Below, in pieces: positions 1 to 5,116 of a DNA stretch of 6,151 bases. The notes below the pieces were generated by a model that saw only the letters and a program-made list of their open reading frames with translations, ran no database searches and had not been told where the DNA came from. Each line of letters begins with the position of its first letter. Position 1 is the stretch's first letter. Made by a program: the position numbers and the translations under genes. The DNA is from an uncultured Mollicutes bacterium (lineage in GTDB: Bacteria; Bacillota_I; Bacilli_A; Acholeplasmatales; Anaeroplasmataceae). The stretch covers positions 1-6,151 of the forward strand of contig CAMWJY010000054.1 in assembly GCA_947174685.1 (NCBI GenBank). The letters are read 5' to 3'.

Positions 1-52
1 ATGGTCAAGAAAACTCACAGATACTATTGATAAAATCAAAATATTTAAGTAA
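1..52 (+). CDS. C-terminal tail of an upstream gene, possibly a family 4 glycosyltransferase (partial)
   Basis: One frame (codons starting at position 2) reads WSRKLTDTIDKIKIFK and then a TAA stop at 50-52. It stops 30 bases before the next gene, which fits a tightly packed operon. A tail beginning with a Ser/Trp pair followed by a lysine-rich amphipathic helix resembles the end of GT-B, family 4 glycosyltransferases, which often precede flippase-like genes in Firmicutes. This identity is inference from 16 residues and context. A second frame is also open through this stretch to about position 98, so even the frame choice is not certain. Confidence 0.4.
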   Translation, partial: WSRKLTDTIDKIKIFK

Positions 53-55
53 AAT
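27..55 (+). promoter_or_regulatory. Possible internal sigma-A promoter before the flippase-like gene
   Basis: TTGATA at 27-32 and TAAAAT at 50-55 are separated by exactly 17 bases, and each hexamer is one mismatch from consensus. Transcription would begin near 62 and leave a leader of about 20 nt before the ATG at 83. The site overlaps the end of the upstream frame, so it would be a secondary promoter inside an operon. In DNA this AT-rich such matches also occur by chance. Confidence 0.3.
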
Positions 56-82
56 AATGAATGGTAAAGGATTTGAATATTT

Positions 83-1216
83 ATGGAAGAACATGATTTA
101 GAATCTAAACAGGAAAAAAAGCCTGTGAATTATAAAAAAATAATTGTATCTATTTTGATTGTCTTAATCATAACAGCTGTTGTATTTATTATATTATTTA
201 GCTTTAATGACTTCAATCAAACTATGAAATTATTAAAAACTGTAAATGTATCTCATTTAGGAATGGCTGTTTTATGCTTACTCCTTTATGCGATATTATG
301 GCCAATGTCCTTATGCTTTATTGCAAAGCAAAACAAGTTTCCAGCTCATTTTTTAGATGTTTATTTGATTGGTGAATCTGAGCATTTTTTCAATGCGATA
401 ACCCCATTTGCAACAGGAGGACAGCCTGTTCAGGTGTATCTATTTACCCAAAAGCAGGTAAAGGCAAGTGATTCTACAGGAATTATTGCCTCAAATTTTA
501 TTGCGTTAATGATTGCAAGTAATATCTATGCTATTGCATCTTTAGTATTTTATAGTAAATTTTCTGAAAATTTTGATAGTTCAACTTCTTGGATGATTGG
601 ACTAGGCTTTACGATGAATTTTTTGACATTAATTTTTATGATTTTGATGGCAACATCTTCTAAGCTTCGGGATTTATTAAAAAAATTAATGCTGCAGATT
701 TGTAAAATTAAATTTATAGGAAAGCATCTTTCTAAGGCAGTTCCTGCTTTTGAAAAATATTGTGAAAATGCCCAAAGTGCTGCAAAGCGCATTTTCTCGC
801 ATAAAGCATCTTTTATAGGGGCAATTTTATTAAAGATGTGTGCATTATTATTTTATTATGCGATTCCTTATTATATATTAAAGGCTTTGGGTGCTGATTT
901 TGGTTTTCAAATGATTCCTTATATTATACTTGCATCTGCCTTTGCTATTACAACTATGGTATGGGTTCCAACACCAGGTGGTACAGGTGGAATTGAATTT
1001 GCCTTTACGACCATCTTTACTGCAACCTTATTTGGCGGTTTATCAAAAGACATCGGTGTTACAGGCATGCTATTGTGGAGAGCTTTAACGTATTATTTAT
1101 TAATGATATTGAGTGCTATAGCTTATATTGTTTATGAGATTCTTGTGAAGCATCAAAAGAAAAAAGAAGAACAAAAGGAGAATAGGGAAAATGATACATA
1201 TTCTACAGAGCTGTAA
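83..1216 (+). CDS. Flippase-like integral membrane protein (LPG synthase TM / YbhN family, Pfam PF03706 type)
   Basis: This 377-residue protein belongs by motif to the family that includes the N-terminal flippase domain of MprF. Seen in the sequence: a charged cytoplasmic N-terminus (1-18), about eight hydrophobic segments (roughly 19-40, 58-80, 133-157, 169-191, 243-266, 277-295, 298-320, 328-352) and a lysine/glutamate-rich tail. The family hallmarks are NAITPFATGGQPVQVYLF at 104-121, the proline/glycine-rich VPTPGGTGGIEF at 295-306 and LLWRALTYYL at 330-339. The soluble aminoacyl-transferase domain of MprF is absent, so it cannot itself make lysyl-phosphatidylglycerol. A role in moving a lipid or glycolipid across the membrane is inferred from family and from the adjoining glycosyltransferase. 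AAAGG at 66-70 lies 12 nt before the ATG, a weak ribosome site; no upstream in-frame ATG exists after the stop at 50-52. Its last 26 bases overlap the next gene. Confidence 0.88.
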   Translation: MEEHDLESKQEKKPVNYKKIIVSILIVLIITAVVFIILFSFNDFNQTMKLLKTVNVSHLGMAVLCLLLYAILWPMSLCFIAKQNKFPAHFLDVYLIGESEHFFNAITPFATGGQPVQVYLFTQKQVKASDSTGIIASNFIALMIASNIYAIASLVFYSKFSENFDSSTSWMIGLGFTMNFLTLIFMILMATSSKLRDLLKKLMLQICKIKFIGKHLSKAVPAFEKYCENAQSAAKRIFSHKASFIGAILLKMCALLFYYAIPYYILKALGADFGFQMIPYIILASAFAITTMVWVPTPGGTGGIEFAFTTIFTATLFGGLSKDIGVTGMLLWRALTYYLLMILSAIAYIVYEILVKHQKKKEEQKENRENDTYSTEL

Positions 1217-2009
1217 TTACAAGGTTTTTCAGGGAGTATGCTTAAATGTACTTTCTATAATGAAATTTACTAAGGAGCCAGTTCATTTGCATCTGATGAC
1301 TATGGAGATATCTTGGTCTACTGTTCCAAAAATTCCAGAAGAATCTGCAAATCATTTAAGAGAAGTTATGAAGTCTTATAATCCTGCAAATGAATTATCT
1401 TATTATGATATATCAGAAATGTTTGAAGAAACCTTTAAAGATTCACCTAATAAGAATCCCAAATATACTCCAGGAACCTTGATTCGTTTACTATCCCCTC
1501 AAGTGTTAAATTGTGATAAGGTTATTTATATGGATACCGATGTTATGACCTGCTCCTCTTTAACTGCATTTGAAGAAATAGATATTGAGGATGCAGAGCT
1601 TGCTGTTTGTAAGGATTATATGGGGAGATTTTGGATAAAGAGAGATTATTTTAATGCAGGGGTTCTTTATATTAATTTAAAAAAGGTAAAGGAAACAAAG
1701 CTTTTTGAAAAGGCAATTGATTTACTTGCTCACAAGAAATATTATTTTTCTGATCAGACTGCACTTTATAAAGCTTCAACAAAAAGAGTTTATATGCCTT
1801 TTAGGTTCAATGAACAAAGAAGCATTAAGCCTGATACTGTAGTTAAGCACTTCTGTAAAGGGATAAGATATTTACCATTATTTAAGGTCTATAACTATAA
1901 ACAGTGGAATGTAGGGAAGATTCATAGCTTTTTCAAAATACATGATTTTGATGATCTTTATGAGGCTTATGAAAGATTATTTCCTATGGAAGCAAAACTC
2001 GAATATTAA
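1191..2009 (+). CDS. Family 8 glycosyltransferase (GT-A fold)
   Basis: This 272-residue protein is predicted to be a retaining glycosyltransferase using a nucleotide-sugar donor with a divalent metal. Visible motifs in family order: an N-terminal strand MIHIL, LIRLLSPQVL (98-107) before the metal site, VIYMDTDVMT (111-120) containing the DxD motif at D115-T-D117, YFNAGVLYINL (153-163), SDQTAL (187-192) and a C-terminal histidine motif HFCKGIRY (220-227) standing where the family usually has HxxGxxKPW. No signal peptide or membrane segment is seen, so it should act on the cytoplasmic face. The ATG at 1191 has AAGGAG at 1175-1180 with a 10-nt gap. The gene overlaps the flippase-like gene by 26 nt, implying co-expression; together they suggest lipid or surface-polymer glycosylation. 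Donor and acceptor cannot be told from sequence. The N-terminal donor-site stretch reads SCNYKVF rather than the common DxxY form. Confidence 0.9.
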   Translation: MIHILQSCNYKVFQGVCLNVLSIMKFTKEPVHLHLMTMEISWSTVPKIPEESANHLREVMKSYNPANELSYYDISEMFEETFKDSPNKNPKYTPGTLIRLLSPQVLNCDKVIYMDTDVMTCSSLTAFEEIDIEDAELAVCKDYMGRFWIKRDYFNAGVLYINLKKVKETKLFEKAIDLLAHKKYYFSDQTALYKASTKRVYMPFRFNEQRSIKPDTVVKHFCKGIRYLPLFKVYNYKQWNVGKIHSFFKIHDFDDLYEAYERLFPMEAKLEY

Positions 2010-2018
2010 AGAATATAT

Positions 2019-2048
2019 ATCCTCTTAGATTTTGAGGATTATTTTTTT
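2019..2048 (+). terminator. Rho-independent terminator of the glycosyltransferase unit
   Basis: ATCCTC (2019-2024) pairs with GAGGAT (2034-2039) across a 9-base loop and is followed, after TA, by seven T residues (2042-2048). It starts 10 bases after the glycosyltransferase stop codon and separates that unit from the pot operon. The stem is short and not very GC-rich, so readthrough is possible. Confidence 0.75.
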
Positions 2049-2050
2049 AT

Positions 2051-2097
2051 AAAAAAAATATATTTTTTCTTGTCAAATTTCAAATTTGTTGTATAAT
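2051..2097 (+). promoter_or_regulatory. Sigma-A type promoter of the pot operon with upstream A/T tract
   Basis: The -35 box TTGTCA (2070-2075) and the perfect -10 box TATAAT (2092-2097) are 16 bases apart. An uninterrupted A/T tract (2051-2068, A8-TATA-T6) abuts the -35 box and could act as an UP element. The start of transcription is predicted near 2104, giving a potA leader of about 108 nt. The promoter lies directly after the preceding terminator, as expected for a new transcription unit. Confidence 0.75.
2074..2088. promoter_or_regulatory. Candidate operator: perfect 7-1-7 inverted repeat inside the pot promoter
   Basis: CAAATTT-C-AAATTTG is a perfect inverted repeat with a single central base. 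It starts at the fifth base of the -35 box and ends three bases before the -10 box, so a protein bound here would block RNA polymerase. It can also be read as two direct CAAATTT repeats. The regulator is unknown and none is encoded in the window. Short A/T palindromes are common in such DNA, but the position within the spacer is suggestive. Confidence 0.4.
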
Positions 2098-2102
2098 TAT
2101 TT

Positions 2103-2121
2103 CGTCTATAAAAAATAGATG
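2103..2121 (+). other. 5' stem-loop of the pot operon leader
   Basis: CGTCTAT (2103-2109) pairs with ATAGATG (2115-2121) around a 5-base A-rich loop; six Watson-Crick pairs and one G-U. It would form at or within a few bases of the predicted 5' end of the transcript. Such stem-loops can protect mRNA from 5'-end decay. No T-run follows, so it is not a terminator. Confidence 0.4.
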
Positions 2122-2166
2122 GTATTCAAGGACTCATTCCTAAAAAAATACGAAGGAAAGGAAAAA

Positions 2167-2215
2167 GAGGAGAAGAACTTTTAAATTGTTCTTCAAGTTC
2201 GGTAAATTGCGGTGA
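2167..2215 (+). promoter_or_regulatory. Remote Shine-Dalgarno, alternative hairpins and GTGA overlap at the potA start
   Basis: A good ribosome site GAGGAG (2167-2172) lies 39 nt before the potA GTG, and nothing SD-like is seen in the last 17 bases. The intervening RNA can fold in two exclusive ways: GAAGAAC (2172-2178) with GTTCTTC (2188-2194), or GAACTT (2175-2180) with AAGTTC (2195-2200). Either fold brings the SD closer to the GTG, to an effective gap of about 17 or 13 nt. A minimal frame starting at TTG 2186 (MFFKFGKLR) stops at TGA 2213-2215, sharing the GTGA overlap with potA, an arrangement typical of translational coupling. What this does in the cell is inference. Confidence 0.45.
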
Positions 2216-3402
2216 AAAAACCAATTATCGAATTGCATAATATTGTTAAACAATATGGTGCAGTAACTGTCGTAGACAATATTAATTTAACGATTTATGA
2301 AAATGAATTTCTTACCCTATTAGGACCATCAGGCTGTGGTAAGACAACAACCTTGCGAATGATTGGTGGATTTGAGAATCCCGATTCAGGACAAATTATT
2401 GTGAATGGCAAGGAGATAAATGATCTACCTGCTTATGCAAGACCTATTAATACGGTATTTCAAAGGTATGCATTGTTTCCACATTTGAATGTATTTAATA
2501 ATGTTGCCTTTGGACTAAAAAATCGTGGCAGAAAATTCATGATAGAATTTTTTGGTGGCAAAGAAGCCTTAAAGGAAGAAATTACTAAAGATAAGCTTTC
2601 TTTAGGAGTACCTGAGGATAAGGCTCATAAGATTACATTCTTTGATATGAACTGGAAGCTAAAGGAAAAATTAAAGAGTGCAGTTAAAGCAGCTTTAGAG
2701 ATGGTAAATCTATCTGGCTTTGAGGATCGTAAGATTACCAATATGTCTGGTGGTCAGATGCAAAGAGTTGCAATCGCAAGAGCTATTATTTTAAAGCCTA
2801 AAATTCTATTATTAGATGAACCACTATCTGCCTTAGACTTAAAGCTTAGACAAAACATGCAATATGAGCTTAAAGAAATGCAAAGAGATTTAGGAATTAC
2901 CTTTGTCTTTGTTACCCATGACCAAGAAGAAGCTATGGTTATGTCCGATCGAATTGTTGTTATGAAGGATGGTATCATCCAGCAGCTCGGAACGCCTAAA
3001 GATATCTATAATGAGCCAGTAAATCGATTTGTTGCAAACTTTATTGGTGAATCCAATATTGTTAGAGGAGTATATGTCAAGAAGAATTTGGTACGTTTCT
3101 TAGATGTAGACTTTGAATGTGTTGGTTATCAGTTTGATGATAATGAGGTTGTTGATGTAGTTATTCGTCCAGAGGACTGGGATGTTGTACCTCTAAAGAA
3201 GGCAAAGCTAGTAGGCAATGTTACCTCATCTATTTTTAAAGGTGTACATTATGAATTATGTGTGGATTTACAAGGACAAGAGTTCGTAGTTCACACCTAT
3301 GAGGATATAAAAACAGGACAAAAGGTTGGGTTATCAGTTGACCCTTATGAAATATGCTTGATGAAGGAAGACGGTTCATGCAAAACCATCGTAACAGAGT
3401 AG
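2212..3402 (+). CDS. potA: Spermidine/putrescine ABC importer, ATP-binding subunit
   Basis: This is the cytoplasmic ATPase that powers polyamine import with the PotB-PotC channel. Motifs in order: Walker A GPSGCGKTT (38-46), Q-loop Q84 in VFQRYALFPH, signature MSGGQ (178-182), Walker B ILLLDEP (198-204), D-loop SALD (206-209) and switch histidine H236 in VTHDQEEAM. A C-terminal TOBE-like beta domain follows (about 285-385). All catalytic residues are present, so it should be active. Residues about 104-152, between the Q-loop region and the signature, form an insertion of roughly 40 residues relative to E. coli PotA; it is lysine- and aromatic-rich. Because of a TAA at 2203-2205, the only usual start in this frame is GTG 2212, giving MKKPIIELHN, a normal PotA beginning. 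The next gene begins inside its 3' end. Confidence 0.95.
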   Translation: MKKPIIELHNIVKQYGAVTVVDNINLTIYENEFLTLLGPSGCGKTTTLRMIGGFENPDSGQIIVNGKEINDLPAYARPINTVFQRYALFPHLNVFNNVAFGLKNRGRKFMIEFFGGKEALKEEITKDKLSLGVPEDKAHKITFFDMNWKLKEKLKSAVKAALEMVNLSGFEDRKITNMSGGQMQRVAIARAIILKPKILLLDEPLSALDLKLRQNMQYELKEMQRDLGITFVFVTHDQEEAMVMSDRIVVMKDGIIQQLGTPKDIYNEPVNRFVANFIGESNIVRGVYVKKNLVRFLDVDFECVGYQFDDNEVVDVVIRPEDWDVVPLKKAKLVGNVTSSIFKGVHYELCVDLQGQEFVVHTYEDIKTGQKVGLSVDPYEICLMKEDGSCKTIVTE

Positions 3403-4241
3403 CTAAAGTTCATCCAGCAGGCAATCATCATCTAGATCGTCTTGCAAGACCTTATATGTACTGGCTGTATATTTTTGCCTGTTTTCCAGTACTGATTATG
3501 GTTTGTTTGATGTTTGTAGATACAGAAGGAATTCGCTTTAGTGGGATGCAGTTTACAATGAACAACTTTGCAATCATTGGAACTGAATCTGTTTTAATTG
3601 CTTTTTGGAATTCCTTAAAATATAGTGTTTTAACTACACTTCTTTGTATCTTTTTTGGATATTTATTAGCATATAGCTTATATAAATCAAAATTGAAAAA
3701 CAAATATATGATTCTGTTATTATTAATTTTACCGATGTGGACCAATGTGCTTTTAAGAATTAATGCACTTGCATCCATATTTAAGCCTGAAAATATCTTG
3801 TCAGATATCTTTCATATTCCGGGTTTAAATATTATTGGTACAGATTGGGCAATATTATTAGGAATGGTATTTACTTATTTACCTTTTATTGTTTTACCTA
3901 TTTATACTTCCTTAGAAAAGATTGATCCTTTTTTAGAGGAAGCGGCATTAGATTTAGGTGTTACGAATTTCACTAAGTTTTGGAAGGTTATTGTACCCCT
4001 ATCTTTAAAAGGTGTAGTATCAGGGTCTATGATGGTCTTACTTCCTTGTTTATCTGGATTTGCAATACCTAAGGTATTAGGTGCTGGTAATATCTTATTA
4101 ATTGGTAATATCATTGAACAAAGCTTTGTTAATATGAGCTATAATCAAGGAGCTGTTTTGGCAATCATTGTTTTAGTTATTATTTTAGGTTCTATCCTTT
4201 TAATCAACAAAATAGATAAGGAAGGAGAAACACTGATATGA
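3378..4241 (+). CDS. potB: Spermidine/putrescine ABC importer, permease subunit PotB
   Basis: One of two permeases forming the polyamine channel in the cytoplasmic membrane. The 287-residue product has about six hydrophobic segments (roughly 27-46, 80-101, 109-130, 156-179, 208-229, 257-277). The conserved coupling-loop motif that docks on the ATPase is EEAALDLGVTNFTKFWKVI (187-205), and WTNVLLRINAL (121-131) matches the PotB-type third helix region. An in-frame ATG exists at 3354, but the ATG at 3378 is preferred: AAGGAAG (3364-3370) sits 7 nt before it, while 3354 has no ribosome site. This gives a 25-nt overlap with potA. The gene ends with tandem TGA TGA codons at 4239-4244. Confidence 0.93.
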   Translation: MQNHRNRVAKVHPAGNHHLDRLARPYMYWLYIFACFPVLIMVCLMFVDTEGIRFSGMQFTMNNFAIIGTESVLIAFWNSLKYSVLTTLLCIFFGYLLAYSLYKSKLKNKYMILLLLILPMWTNVLLRINALASIFKPENILSDIFHIPGLNIIGTDWAILLGMVFTYLPFIVLPIYTSLEKIDPFLEEAALDLGVTNFTKFWKVIVPLSLKGVVSGSMMVLLPCLSGFAIPKVLGAGNILLIGNIIEQSFVNMSYNQGAVLAIIVLVIILGSILLINKIDKEGETLI

Positions 4242-5116
4242 TGAGTCAAGAAGTGAAGTATCCTAAAGCTACCTTAGAAGAATATGGCTATAAGGATTAC
4301 CGAGTTTTAACTATGATTTGGAAAATAGCTAAAATCATTTTAGTGATATTCTCCATTTTTATGCTTTATTTATCTGTAATTGTTATTGCGATACAGTCCT
4401 TTAACTCAAGTGCTTCAACTACTGAGTTTCAAAGCTTTACCTTTGATAACTACCTACAGATGTTTTCTAAGCGTAGTCTTACCAATTCAATTAAAAATAC
4501 ATTTTTAGTTTCCATTACTGCGACATTAATCGCTGCAGTATTAGGAACCTTTGTGGCAATAGGAATTTTCTATTTACCACCTAAAATTAAATCAAGATTG
4601 ATGCTGTTAAATAATATTCCTCTATTAAATGCAGATATTGTTACAGGTATATCCTTAATGCTAATCTTCTCTTTATTGTTACCAATTAACAGGCATATCT
4701 TTGGATTTTGGACAATTTTAATTGCCCACCTATTCTTTATATTTCCTTATATCATTTTATCGGTTTTACCTAAAATGAAGGAGATTGATCCAAATTTGAT
4801 GGATGCAAGTATGGATTTAGGAATTAAGCCAATGAAATCTGTAATTCGTGTTTTGATTCCTGCAATTCGTGGAGGTATATTTTCAGGAGTTGTATTAGCC
4901 TTTACAATAAGCTTTGAGGATTTCGTTGTAGGCTATTTTACAACAGGAAATGGTTTTAATACTTTATCTATTTGGATTTACTCTTCTATAGGAAAGAAAT
5001 CTCTATTCCCTGGTGTTTATGCTTTCTCAACAGCGTTAACGCTTATTTCTATGGTATTAATCATTATCTATGCAATATGGACGAAAGGAAGAAGAAGTCA
5101 TGCGAAAAAGAATTAG
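4238..5116 (+). CDS. potC: Spermidine/putrescine ABC importer, permease subunit PotC
   Basis: The second permease of the importer, 292 residues with about six membrane segments (roughly 31-52, 86-111, 122-147, 155-177, 207-227, 264-281). The coupling-loop motif is DASMDLGIKPMKSVIRVLIP (189-208). SFEDFVVGYFTTG (225-237) is the PotC hallmark that distinguishes it from PotB. The first ATG at 4238 overlaps the potB stop as ATGA and has AAGGAG (4222-4227) with a 10-nt gap; the immediately following ATG at 4241 is also possible but has a 13-nt gap. The overlap implies translational coupling with potB and near-equal output of both channel halves. Confidence 0.93.
   Translation: MMSQEVKYPKATLEEYGYKDYRVLTMIWKIAKIILVIFSIFMLYLSVIVIAIQSFNSSASTTEFQSFTFDNYLQMFSKRSLTNSIKNTFLVSITATLIAAVLGTFVAIGIFYLPPKIKSRLMLLNNIPLLNADIVTGISLMLIFSLLLPINRHIFGFWTILIAHLFFIFPYIILSVLPKMKEIDPNLMDASMDLGIKPMKSVIRVLIPAIRGGIFSGVVLAFTISFEDFVVGYFTTGNGFNTLSIWIYSSIGKKSLFPGVYAFSTALTLISMVLIIIYAIWTKGRRSHAKKN

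Noticed and set aside
550..792. Minus-strand open frame of 80 codons, and similar ones at 2754-2978, 3452-3778 and 3902-4114
   Set aside because: All are antisense to genes with clear family motifs, with no ribosome site or recognisable product.
2042..2068. T7-AT-A7 and A6-TATA-T6 palindromes as a second or bidirectional terminator
   Set aside because: They are pure A/T without a GC stem; a U-tract plus promoter UP-like tract explains them better.
2119..2211. potA extended upstream from ATG 2119 in the same frame
   Set aside because: Two in-frame stops (2182-2184 and 2203-2205) interrupt it, and PotA proteins normally begin close to the KKPIIEL segment.
2101..2211. Known riboswitch or T-box in the potA leader
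   Set aside because: The leader is only about 108 nt with short stems, has no terminator before potA, and matches no riboswitch or T-box core that I recognise.
3354..3377. Upstream in-frame ATG for potB at 3354, adding eight residues
   Set aside because: It has no ribosome site and lies 49 nt inside potA, whereas ATG 3378 has AAGGAAG at a 7-nt gap.
4239..4244. Tandem TGA read as tryptophan (mollicute code)
   Set aside because: All tryptophans here are TGG, and potB ends where the family ends, right at the potC start.
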